A stretch of DNA of 64,000 bases from DATBLQ01 sp036555325 (GTDB taxonomy: Bacteria; Pseudomonadota; Alphaproteobacteria; Rhizobiales; Aestuariivirgaceae). This document shows, piece after piece, positions 50,550-58,637 of the stretch. The translations under genes and the position numbers were made by a program. The stretch is from positions 154,831 through 218,830 of the forward strand of contig DATBLQ010000052.1 in NCBI GenBank assembly GCA_036555325.1, in the 5' to 3' direction. The notes beneath the pieces are model-generated. The model had not been told where the DNA came from. It searched no databases and saw only the letters and a list, made by a program, of their open reading frames with translations. Numbering within the stretch: position 1 is the stretch's first letter; each line of letters begins with the position of its first letter.

Positions 50550-52200
50550 GCCGCCGATAAAAAAGCAGACGCGCAGCAGGATCATCGACAGGCTCGTCGA
50601 GCACCGCCGCTCGGGTGCCCCCCGCAACATGCGCAAGGCGTTTGCCGCCGATCCGGAACGCTTTTCACGCTGCTCGGCCAGCCTTGGAGAATTCCTGCTC
50701 GACTGGTCGAAATGCGCGATGAACCAGGAGACGATCGACCTGCTGATGGAACTCGTCCACGCTGCCGGCTTCGTAAAGAAGCGCGATGCCTTGTTCGCCG
50801 GCGGGGAAGTCAACGTCACCGAGCACCGACCGGCACTTCACATGGCTCTTCGCAATCGGAGCAATCGTCCCGTCTACGTCGACGGTATAGATGTGATGCC
50901 CGATGTTAATGGAGTCCTCGCGAGCATGCGCGACTTTTCAAACACTGTCCGCACATCGGCCCAGGATGGAACGGGCGAGCGATTCACCGACGTTGTGAAC
51001 ATTGGCATCGGCGGCTCGGATCTGGGACCCGCCATGGCAACCACTGCATTGCACGCCTATCATGACGGCCCGCGTGTGCATTTTGTCTCCAACGCCGATG
51101 GCGCCCATATTGCCGATACCATTCGGCATCTCGATCCTTCGCGCACCTTGATAATCCTCGTCTCGAAGACCTTCACCACCGTCGAGACGATGACCAACGC
51201 CGCAACTGCGCGGCGCTGGATAACCGCCGCTCTTGGCGAAGCTGCCGTCAGCCGTCATTTCGTCGCGGTGTCCGCCGCCTTGGACCGAGTCCGGGGCTTC
51301 GGGATCGCGCCCGACCGCTGTTTTGGTTTCTGGGATTGGGTGGGCGGCCGCTATTCCCTGTGGTCCGCAGTCGGCCTTTCCCTCATGATCGCCATTGGTC
51401 CCGATGAATTTGAACACTTCCTCACGGGCGGCCACATCATGGACGAGCATTTTCGCACCGCCCCGTTGACCATGAACTTGCCGGTGCTTCTTGGCATGAT
51501 CGGCTTCTGGCACCGTGACATCTGCAGCTATCCCACCCGCGTCATCGTTCCCTATGAGCAGCGCCTCGTCTTGCTGCCGCGTTACTTGCAGCAGCTCGAT
51601 ATGGAATCGAACGGCAAGCGCACGACGCTTGACGGTTCGTTGTCCGACTTGCCGACCAGTCCAGTCGTCTGGGGAGAGCCAGGCACCAACAGCCAGCACG
51701 CCTTCTTTCAATTCCTTCATCAAGGCACCGACGTGGTGCCCGTAGAGTTTCTCATCTCCGCCACCTCAAGCGAGCTTGATCTGCAATCGCATCACGATTT
51801 GCTCGTTGCCAATTGCCTGGCGCAGTCGGAGGCATTGATGGTCGGCCGTACACTCGGTGAAGCGACAGCAGCTCTTCTCAAATCCGGCCTCTCACCCGCT
51901 GAGGCACGCCGCCTCGCCCCCCACAAGTCGTTTCCCGGAAATCGACCTTCCATCACTTTGGTCTATCGTAAGCTCGATCCTCATACCCTGGGTATGCTTG
52001 TTGCCCTGTACGAGCACCGGGTATTTGTCGAAGCCTGCTTGTGGAACATCAATCCCTTCGACCAATGGGGAGTAGAACTCGGCAAGGAAATAGCAACAAA
52101 CCTCCTCCCTGCCGTGCAAGGCTCTGTTGTTGGAAAAGACGTGAACCCTGCAACCGCGGGGCTACTCTCGCAGTTGATCAGATTGCGCAAATCATCCTGA
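50530..52200 (+). CDS. pgi: glucose-6-phosphate isomerase
   Basis: Interconverts glucose 6-phosphate and fructose 6-phosphate; 556 residues, the long eubacterial type. Family motifs: ENRPALH-like TEHRPALHMALRNRSNRPV, VVNIGIGGSDLGPAMA, LVSKTFTTVETMTNA, FWDWVGGRYSLWSAVGLSL, PYEQRLVLLPRYLQQLDMESNGK (catalytic Glu region) and GEPGTNSQHAFFQFLHQGT (catalytic His). The ATG lies inside the end of the fructokinase gene and follows AAGGAGG, so translation is coupled. Start well supported. Confidence 0.95.
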   Translation: MPKSINEPPIKKQTRSRIIDRLVEHRRSGAPRNMRKAFAADPERFSRCSASLGEFLLDWSKCAMNQETIDLLMELVHAAGFVKKRDALFAGGEVNVTEHRPALHMALRNRSNRPVYVDGIDVMPDVNGVLASMRDFSNTVRTSAQDGTGERFTDVVNIGIGGSDLGPAMATTALHAYHDGPRVHFVSNADGAHIADTIRHLDPSRTLIILVSKTFTTVETMTNAATARRWITAALGEAAVSRHFVAVSAALDRVRGFGIAPDRCFGFWDWVGGRYSLWSAVGLSLMIAIGPDEFEHFLTGGHIMDEHFRTAPLTMNLPVLLGMIGFWHRDICSYPTRVIVPYEQRLVLLPRYLQQLDMESNGKRTTLDGSLSDLPTSPVVWGEPGTNSQHAFFQFLHQGTDVVPVEFLISATSSELDLQSHHDLLVANCLAQSEALMVGRTLGEATAALLKSGLSPAEARRLAPHKSFPGNRPSITLVYRKLDPHTLGMLVALYEHRVFVEACLWNINPFDQWGVELGKEIATNLLPAVQGSVVGKDVNPATAGLLSQLIRLRKSS

Positions 52201-52215
52201 ACAGCCGGCCGGCCC

Positions 52216-53844
52216 ATGATCTTGACGGTCCCAACCAGGCCCTTCGACGGCCAGAAACCCGGTACGTCCGGTCTGCGAAAGAAGGTCGCTGAATTTCGGC
52301 AGCCCCACTATGTGGAGAATTTCATACAGGCGGTCTTTGCCTCTCTCCCCGATCACGATGGAGAGACGTTGGTTCTCGGCGGCGATGGCCGCTTCTACAA
52401 TCGCGAAGTTGTTCAAATTGCCATCCGGATGGCCGCTGCCAACGGCTTCGGCCGCCTGCTCCTGGCCCGTGGGGGCTTGTTGTCCACTCCCGCAGCCTCT
52501 CTCCTGATCCGCAAATATGGTGCATTCGGCGGTATCGTTTTGTCCGCAAGCCACAACCCCGGCGGGCCGAATGGCGACTTCGGCATCAAGTTCAATGTTG
52601 CCAACGGCGGTCCCGCCCCCGAAGCCGTGACCGAAAGGATCTATGCCGAGACGCGCAAACTCAGTCATTTTCTGATCACTGATACACCCGATGTCGACAT
52701 CGATCGCCTGGGAAAGTCCACCGTCGAGTCCATGACGCTCGAGATCATCGATCCCGTGGCCGACTACCGGGAGCTGATGGCCAAGCTGTTCGACTTTGGG
52801 GCCATTGCCGATTTGTTTCGCTCAGGGTTTTCCATGCGTTTCGACGCCATGAACGCGGTGACGGGTCCCTATGCCACGACCATTTTGGAAGGCTCGCTTG
52901 GTGCACCCAAGGGAACCGTTGTGAACGGCATTCCCCTTCCCGATTTCGGCGGCCTTCATCCCGATCCCAATCTTGTTCACGCGCGAGAGCTTTACGAGCT
53001 GATGATGTCGCCCGGGGCACCTGATTTGGGCTGTGCCTCCGACGGTGACGGCGACCGCAATCTGATCATCGGCCGGGGTCAGTTCGTAACTCCTTCCGAT
53101 TCCCTCGCCGTGCTGGCTGCCAATGCCCATCTTGCCCCTGCTTACAGGTCCGGCATCAGTGGGCTCGCCCGCTCCATGCCGACCAGCTCTGCGGCCGACA
53201 AGGTTGCCGAAGCGATGAGACTCAAGTGTTATGAAACGCCAACCGGCTGGAAATTCTTCGCCAATCTCCTTGATGCCGGCCTCATCACCCTGTGCGGCGA
53301 GGAAAGTGCCGGAACGGGCTCCAATCACGTACGCGAAAAGGATGGCCTGTGGGCGGTGTTGCTGTGGCTCAACATCCTTGCCGTCCGTCGACAACCGGTA
53401 AAGGACATCATCCGCGAGCATTGGCGCAAGTACGGTCGTCACTACTACACCCGTCACGACTATGAAGGGCTCAAGTCGCAGGCGGCTGCCGATCTCATGG
53501 ACAGTCTCCGCGACCGATTGCCCCAATTGTCCGGCAAAAAATTCGGTCGTGAGATTATTGTACGGGCCGACGACTTTGCCTACCAGGACCCGGTCGACGG
53601 CTCGATCGCCGCGCACCAAGGCCTGAGACTGTTTTTCGAAAGTGGCGCCCGCATCGTCTATCGCCTCTCCGGCACCGGCACCGAGGGTGCCACGTTACGC
53701 ATATACATCGAGTGCTATGAACCCGATCCGGCACGTCAGGCCCGCGAGCCTCAGGAGGTTCTGCGTCCCCTCGTCGAGCTTTCCCGCTCGCTCGCCGAGT
53801 TGGAACGCCGCACCGGTCGCCAAGAGCCCTCTGTTGTCACGTGA
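52216..53844 (+). CDS. pgm: alpha-D-glucose phosphate-specific phosphoglucomutase
   Basis: Interconverts glucose 6-phosphate and glucose 1-phosphate; 542 residues. PTRPFDGQKPGTSGLRKKV at the N-terminus, active-site phosphoserine motif VLSASHNPGGPNGDFGIKFN near residue 110, metal loop CASDGDGDRNLI near 275, sugar-specificity loop LCGEESAGTGSNHVREKDG near 355, and a C-terminal phosphate loop YRLSGTGTEGATLRIYIE. It follows pgi by 15 bp. The product supplies glucose 1-phosphate for glycogen, exopolysaccharide or glucan synthesis. Confidence 0.94.
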   Translation: MILTVPTRPFDGQKPGTSGLRKKVAEFRQPHYVENFIQAVFASLPDHDGETLVLGGDGRFYNREVVQIAIRMAAANGFGRLLLARGGLLSTPAASLLIRKYGAFGGIVLSASHNPGGPNGDFGIKFNVANGGPAPEAVTERIYAETRKLSHFLITDTPDVDIDRLGKSTVESMTLEIIDPVADYRELMAKLFDFGAIADLFRSGFSMRFDAMNAVTGPYATTILEGSLGAPKGTVVNGIPLPDFGGLHPDPNLVHARELYELMMSPGAPDLGCASDGDGDRNLIIGRGQFVTPSDSLAVLAANAHLAPAYRSGISGLARSMPTSSAADKVAEAMRLKCYETPTGWKFFANLLDAGLITLCGEESAGTGSNHVREKDGLWAVLLWLNILAVRRQPVKDIIREHWRKYGRHYYTRHDYEGLKSQAAADLMDSLRDRLPQLSGKKFGREIIVRADDFAYQDPVDGSIAAHQGLRLFFESGARIVYRLSGTGTEGATLRIYIECYEPDPARQAREPQEVLRPLVELSRSLAELERRTGRQEPSVVT

Positions 53845-53872
53845 GTGAGCGCTCGCCAAGTGTGCAGGCATG

Positions 53873-54355
53873 CTACTCGCTGATATTCAGTTTTTGCCGA
53901 AGGCGGATCTCAACGGCTCCAGAGCCAGAGGTGCTATTCTCGTCGCTTAATGCAATATCTCCCCCCTTGTAGCGCAGTTCTTGAAGAGGCGTGACAAGGT
54001 CATCATCGCTGAATCGAATCAAAACGGTACCAACCAACAAATCGTTTCTATAGAAAACAGGCAGTGGCCACTTTTCTCTACTCCAATCCTGAATCCTACC
54101 AATGATTTTCCACTTTCCATCGTATAAATTCAGAATACTGCACTTTCGACGCATAACCGCGTCCTCTACAGTTAGTCTTTGCAGCTGCTCTATAGTCGGT
54201 GCCGCCAGATAGGGACCAAAGAAGTATGCAAAAACAATATGCGGCTTTCGCCGACCGCCCTTTTTTCGGTCAACACGAGCAATGACGCCAATCGCCAGAA
54301 TATCCTTGGTTAGTGGAACTGCGAATACCTGTCCTTCTTCGATTCCCGATATCAT
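53873..54355 (-). CDS. Imm26 family immunity protein (copy 1)
   Basis: A 160-residue cytosolic protein of the Imm26 family, which protects against the C-terminal nuclease-type toxins of polymorphic toxin systems. Seen: EEGQVFAVPLTKDILAIGVIARV at the N-terminus, VFAYFFGPYL, WKIIGRIQDWSREKWPLPVFYRNDLL and EIRLRQKLNISE at the end. About half identical by eye to the copy at 54577-55047, with the same ending. Its ATG overlaps the stop of the toxin-tail fragment by 4 bp, the usual toxin-immunity junction. The DNA here is visibly more AT-rich than the flanks. Confidence 0.8.
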   Translation of the reverse strand: MISGIEEGQVFAVPLTKDILAIGVIARVDRKKGGRRKPHIVFAYFFGPYLAAPTIEQLQRLTVEDAVMRRKCSILNLYDGKWKIIGRIQDWSREKWPLPVFYRNDLLVGTVLIRFSDDDLVTPLQELRYKGGDIALSDENSTSGSGAVEIRLRQKLNISE

Positions 54356-54567
54356 TCTCGTTCAATAAGGTCTCGATACGCAGATGCAGCGCCTTCATAC
54401 AAGCCGCGGTTTGGATTGGAAGGCGAGATTCCTCGAATTTGATTCAATGATGGCATGCCATTCATCGAGCCGGTCCCATGCAGATTCATAAGAGATTGCT
54501 CTAGACCCCGCTGTTCAGCACGCACATTTGTTTTCGTTGCCGGGCTGAGCTGCGCCAACCTTGTCAA
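54352..54567 (-). pseudogene. orphan C-terminal tail of an Rhs-type toxin
   Basis: A 71-codon frame, LTRLAQLSPATKTNVRAEQRG onwards, ending NPNRGLYEGAASAYRDLIERE. The RAEQxGLEQxLM...G...INxISPxNPN pattern is that of the last residues of Rhs/YD-repeat toxin domains. There is no ribosome binding site and only a TTG at its start; the same frame is closed just upstream by the stop codon of immunity copy 2. The body of the toxin is missing. It overlaps immunity copy 1 by 4 bp. A relic rather than an expressed gene. Confidence 0.6.
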
Positions 54568-54576
54568 CTTGCGTGG

Positions 54577-55047
54577 CTACCCTCTGATATTCATTTTTTG
54601 GCGAAGCATGATTTCAACGGCTAGGGAGCCAGCAATGCTTTGTTTGTCCGTAAGTGGCACGTCTCCACCGGAGTAGGGGCTCTCGTCAATTTCCTCCAAA
54701 TTGTCATCATAGCGTACCAAGACTGTGCCTTGCAGCAGATCATTCCGATAAAACACCGGCAGCGGCCAGTCCTTCTTTGCCCAATCCTTGATATTTCCAA
54801 GAATCTGCCAGCGGCCGTCGTGGAGATAGAGTGCGCTACACCGAAGGCGCATCACCGCGTTCTCTGCTTTAAGCTGTTCAATTTGACCCTTGGACAATTT
54901 CCTTTCAAAAGGTCCAAAAAAATATGCAAAGAGACCTATCGCCTTGCCGCGCTTTTGCCGATGCAGCCGAGCTGCAACGCCGAGAGCGCAGACCTTTTGG
55001 TTCAGCGCTACCTCGAAAACCTGTCCTTCTTCAAGTTTGAGAATCAT
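54577..55047 (-). CDS. Imm26 family immunity protein (copy 2)
   Basis: Paralogue of copy 1, 156 residues from the ATG at 55047 (an ATG at 55059 is also in frame). Shared segments: EEGQVFEVALNQKVCALGVAARL, LFAYFFGPF, NAVMRLRCSALYLHDGRWQILG, WPLPVFYRNDLLQGTVLVRY and VEIMLRQKMNIRG. The start codon lies inside the last codons of the broken Rhs gene: the Rhs frame reads GERYDSQT then stops within this gene's first codons. So the toxin that should separate Rhs core and immunity gene has been deleted. Probably still translated. Confidence 0.78.
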   Translation of the reverse strand: MILKLEEGQVFEVALNQKVCALGVAARLHRQKRGKAIGLFAYFFGPFERKLSKGQIEQLKAENAVMRLRCSALYLHDGRWQILGNIKDWAKKDWPLPVFYRNDLLQGTVLVRYDDNLEEIDESPYSGGDVPLTDKQSIAGSLAVEIMLRQKMNIRG

Positions 55048-55824
55048 ACCGCTCCCCAATAAACCCTTTCGACGGCGTCACCTGCAATGGCGCCCCGAAA
55101 CTTAAATAGGCAAAACTCGAAGACCCTCCGCTCTCGTCTGTCACAAGCTTCACCGAGGCAAGGTGGTCGCGGTGCAGATAACTCGTCATCCCCGACGGCA
55201 AGCTTCCTGACTTCCTTGACTTGCCGACCGTAGGCATCGGAATGCACCGTGGTCGTTCGGCCAAGCTCATCGGTTACCGCTACGGTTAGAAATGCGACAC
55301 CCGAGAGTCCATAGGCCGTGGTGACAGTGGTGCCATCAGGATTGGTCCTCCGTATCTCTCTGTCGAGCCCATTCGGCCCCGTCGAGCAGGAAAGTGTCGA
55401 GCGAATCGTTGAAGAATGGTGTGCCGCGTCCGGGCGAGGCTCTCTCGATCACCGAAAAGCCACCCACCGACCAGCCGAGGCCCAGCCAGTTTTGGTGCGC
55501 TGCGTTGTTGGCTATCCCTTGGCTTGAATCGTAATCGAGCTTTACGTTGGGCTCGAGCCCGCGGAAGGCTGGCTCCCGAATGTCAATTGAATAAGTAAAG
55601 CTGCCATTGTGCGGCGCGCTGATTTTGGGAGCGAAGCCTTTCTCAAAATGACTGGAGCTCGTCGAGCTGTCGCTTGTAGCGGCCGTAACCGTAACAGCTT
55701 CTCCTGCTGATGTCGGCTCACTGACATTCCCTGCATCTTTGGTCTCAATTTCCTTTGTGCTTGCGCCTGAAATAGCCACTGTTACGCTGCCCAAGAACAG
55801 CGCGACAAAAAATACCCTTTTCAT
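55031..55824 (-). pseudogene. decayed SpvB/Rhs-type secreted toxin gene
   Basis: Three pieces of one large gene remain. (1) 55824-55336: a 162-codon frame with signal peptide (KRVFFVALFLGSVTVAISGAS) and the SpvB-type N-terminal domain (HNGSFTYSIDIREPAFRGLEPN, LGLGWSVGGFSVIERASPG, DTFLLDGAEW). (2) About 55330-55190, another frame: DELGRTTTVHSDAYGRQVKEV. (3) 55190-55034, a third frame: Rhs core end TSYLHRDHLASVKLVTDESG and KGFIGERYDSQT, then a stop. Intact relatives are typically well over 1500 residues. At least one large internal deletion and two frameshifts have occurred, and the toxin end is gone. Confidence 0.75.
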
Positions 55825-55946
55825 TGCCGCCCCCGCTGCAATTACTAACTAGCATATAAAAACTTGGTGCTATTTTAGATTGCCGAGTGCGGCAAAGGTC
55901 AAGCCTTTACATTGCATGTCCCCTAAATTTCGGATCCCCATCCCAC

Positions 55947-56723
55947 CTATGCCTTCAACACCTCCATCTGGATGGGGCCTTCGGCGCGGCCATGGATGAA
56001 TTGCTCCACATGTTCGCTGCCGCTCCGGTCGATCTCGGATGCTCCTCCCTGCCACAGGATTCGCCCCTTGTAGATCATCGCAATTTCATCGGCGATCTTG
56101 CGTGCCGATGCCATATCATGGGTGATGGAAATCGTCGTTGCACCCAGCCGCCGCACGCAATCCACGATCAGCCCGTTGATGACGTCTGCCATGATTGGAT
56201 CAAGCCCGGTGGTCGGCTCGTCGAAGAAGATGATCTCTGGGTCTGCCGCAATCGCTCGCGCCAGTGCCACCCGCTTCTGCATGCCGCCGGAAAGCTCCGC
56301 CGGATAAAGCTCCCCCACTTCCGCGCCAAGCCCCACCTGAGCGAGCTTGGTGAGCGCAATCTTGCGTGCCCCGTCTCGATCCATGCTTTTGCCCTGGATC
56401 AGTCCGAACGCCACGTTCTGCCAAACCGGTAGACTGTCGAACAGGGCTGAGCCCTGGAACAGCATGCCCATGCGCGCAAGGACCCGGCCCCGCTCAGCGC
56501 CCCGCAACCCCGCCGTCTCCTGGCCACCAATGAGAATGGACCCGCTGTCCGGGCGCATCAGCCCCAGGATGCATTTGATCATCACCGACTTGCCGGTGCC
56601 CGATCCCCCGATCACCACCAGCGACCGTCCCCGCTCCACCGAAAGGTTGACCCCGTCGAGAACGAGCTTCGGCCCGAAGCTCTTCTTGACGTTTCTCAGC
56701 ACGATGTGGCCGGTCTCGCTCAT
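55947..56723 (-). CDS. MlaF-like ABC transporter ATP-binding protein
   Basis: ATPase of a Mla-type phospholipid/organic-solvent-resistance transporter, 258 residues. Walker A VVIGGSGTGKSVMIKCILGL, Q-loop MLFQGSALFDSLPVWQNV, signature LSGGMQKRVALARAIA, Walker B IIFFDEPTTGLDPIM and H-loop SITHDMASARKIAD. The FQGSALFDSLPVWQNVAF and DPIMADVINGLI segments are typical of MlaF. Start overlaps the last base of the MlaE-like gene. No mlaD or mlaC gene follows; downstream lies the Rhs island, which may have replaced or displaced them. Confidence 0.88.
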   Translation of the reverse strand: MSETGHIVLRNVKKSFGPKLVLDGVNLSVERGRSLVVIGGSGTGKSVMIKCILGLMRPDSGSILIGGQETAGLRGAERGRVLARMGMLFQGSALFDSLPVWQNVAFGLIQGKSMDRDGARKIALTKLAQVGLGAEVGELYPAELSGGMQKRVALARAIAADPEIIFFDEPTTGLDPIMADVINGLIVDCVRRLGATTISITHDMASARKIADEIAMIYKGRILWQGGASEIDRSGSEHVEQFIHGRAEGPIQMEVLKA

Positions 56724-57499
56724 TAGTCCGTCGCAAACAACAGTGAGGTGAGAGCGTAGTTGGCCGCCAGAATAAGAATGGAAGCGCTCACCACCGCGTT
56801 GGTCGTGGCGCGGCCAACACCTTGTGCGCCGCCTCTTGAATGAAAGCCGTGATAGCAGCCCATGAGTGCAATGATGAACCCGAACACCGCCGCCTTCACC
56901 AGTCCGGAGAACACATCGTCGAACTCCAGAAAATCAACGGTGTTTTTTAGATAGGCGGCACCGTTGAAACCAAGCGAGCTGGTTCCAACCACATAGCCGC
57001 CGAGGATGCCGATTGTATCGGCGATACAGACAAGCAGCGGCATGGTAATGAAGGCCGCCAGCAGCCGCGGCGCAACTAGATAACGATAGGGATTGGTCGA
57101 CAGCGTCGTCAGCGCGTCGATCTGCTCGGTTACGCGCATTGTGCCGAGTTCGGCCGCAATTGCCGCGGCGACTCGCCCCGCCACCATCAGACCGGCTAGA
57201 ACCGGCCCGAGTTCTCGCGTGATTCCGAGCGCCACGATGGATGAAACCAGGTTCTCCGCGTTGAACCGTGATGATCCGATGTAGATTTGTAGAGCCAAAA
57301 CCCCGCCTGTGAAAAATGCCGTCAGGCCAACGACCGGCAGCGAAAAATAGCCGATGCGCAGCATCTGCTGGAAAAGCTGCCGGGGATAGAATGGCAGCGA
57401 AAATCCTTGGATGAACGCATCGCGCAGAAACAGTGATGCCCGTCCCACCTCCCGAAGGAGTGATAAGACAACGCGTCCAAGGTGAGCGAGGAAATTCAA
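56723..57499 (-). CDS. MlaE-family ABC transporter permease
   Basis: Inner-membrane permease, 258 residues, MlaE domain throughout: FLRDAFIQGFSLPFYPRQLFQQMLRIGYFSLPVV, VALGITRELGPVLAGLMVAGRVAAAIAAELGTMRVTEQIDAL (the signature segment), APRLLAAFITMPLLVCIADTIGILGGYVVG and GCYHGFHSRGGAQGVGRATTNAVV. Works with the adjacent MlaF-like ATPase in lipid trafficking between the two membranes. It lies 16 bp after alr, in the same direction. Confidence 0.9.
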   Translation of the reverse strand: MNFLAHLGRVVLSLLREVGRASLFLRDAFIQGFSLPFYPRQLFQQMLRIGYFSLPVVGLTAFFTGGVLALQIYIGSSRFNAENLVSSIVALGITRELGPVLAGLMVAGRVAAAIAAELGTMRVTEQIDALTTLSTNPYRYLVAPRLLAAFITMPLLVCIADTIGILGGYVVGTSSLGFNGAAYLKNTVDFLEFDDVFSGLVKAAVFGFIIALMGCYHGFHSRGGAQGVGRATTNAVVSASILILAANYALTSLLFATD

Positions 57500-57515
57500 A
57501 CGATTAGCCTTTCGG

Positions 57516-58637
57516 TCACGAATCGAAGGCCGAATATAGTCGAGGGTAGCGCGAACCTAAACGGGTGAGGATTTCATAAGGAATGGTGCCTGCCCAGCGC
57601 GCGAGATTGTCGACCGTCACATGCATCCCCATCAGCTCTACCATGTCCCCGCGGCCGATCTGCTCTGCAATATCTGTCACATCGACAGTGATCATGTCCA
57701 TCGAAACTCGTCCGATGAGGGGTGCGAATTTCCCCTTGACCCACACCGACGCCGGGCCGCCCTCCCTTGATGAGGAACACTGTCGCGGATAGCCGTCGCC
57801 ATATCCGGCCGCCACGACAGCAACGAGCGTCTCTCGCTTCGCCCTCCAGGTGCCTCCATAGCCGACATTTTCTCCCGCTGCGGTACTCTTTACCTGCAGC
57901 ACCCGCGCGTGCAGCTGCACCACTGGCCTGAACACGCTGGGACGGTCGCTGAACGGATTGCCGCCGTATAGCCCAATGCCCGGCCGCACCAGATCGAAGT
58001 GATAGGCGCTCGGCAGAAAGGCGCCAGGCGTATTGGCAAGGCTTGCCAACGCGTCCGGCAAGAGCCTGCGCATTTTATTGAATCGCTCAAGCTGCCAGCG
58101 GTTGAATTCATCATCCGGCTCATCCGCCTTGGCCAAATGCGACATGACGAGCGCCAGCTCGAACCGGGCAAACACATCGCTGCGCTGCGCCAGCCGTTGA
58201 ATATCTGATTCTCCAAGACCGAGCCGGTTGATACCAGATTCGATGTGAATCGCAGCGGGAAGTTTTCGCCTGGTTTCGCTGCACCACCCTGCCCATTCGT
58301 CGATTTCATCGAGCTGGTTCAGCACCGGACGCAAGCGATGATCTGAATAAAACCGTGCCTCTCCGCGGAAGAGGCCGCCAAGCACATAGATGTGCGCATT
58401 GTCCAGAATGCCGCGGAGGCGTTTTCCCTCCTCCGGCAGGGCCACGAAATACGTCCGGCACCCTGCCGCCTGCAGCGCCTTCGCAGCCGCTTCCATTCCA
58501 ATCCCGTAGGCATCTGCCTTGACCGAAGCGCCGCAGTCTGACGGTGCGACCTGTTTTCTAAGTGTGAGATAGTTTTGTTGCAGGGCTCCAAGATCGATCG
58601 ACAGCACACCCCCCGCGCGCCCTGTCTCACCCCTCAA
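57516..58637 (-). CDS. alr: alanine racemase
   Basis: PLP enzyme interconverting L- and D-alanine for peptidoglycan; 373 residues. PLP-lysine motif SVKADAYGIGMEAAAKAL near residue 40, HIESGINRLGL, LVMSHLAKADEPD, DLVRPGIGLYGGNPFSD, and the catalytic tyrosine region ENVGYGGTWRAKRETLVAVVAAGYGDGYPR, then GRVSMDMITVDVTD. The TTG at 58637 overlaps the dnaB stop (TTGA); a GTG at 58607 is an alternative that gives a more usual N-terminus (VLSIDLGALQQNY). The dnaB-alr order is common in this bacterial order. Confidence 0.92.
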   Translation of the reverse strand: MRGETGRAGGVLSIDLGALQQNYLTLRKQVAPSDCGASVKADAYGIGMEAAAKALQAAGCRTYFVALPEEGKRLRGILDNAHIYVLGGLFRGEARFYSDHRLRPVLNQLDEIDEWAGWCSETRRKLPAAIHIESGINRLGLGESDIQRLAQRSDVFARFELALVMSHLAKADEPDDEFNRWQLERFNKMRRLLPDALASLANTPGAFLPSAYHFDLVRPGIGLYGGNPFSDRPSVFRPVVQLHARVLQVKSTAAGENVGYGGTWRAKRETLVAVVAAGYGDGYPRQCSSSREGGPASVWVKGKFAPLIGRVSMDMITVDVTDIAEQIGRGDMVELMGMHVTVDNLARWAGTIPYEILTRLGSRYPRLYSAFDS

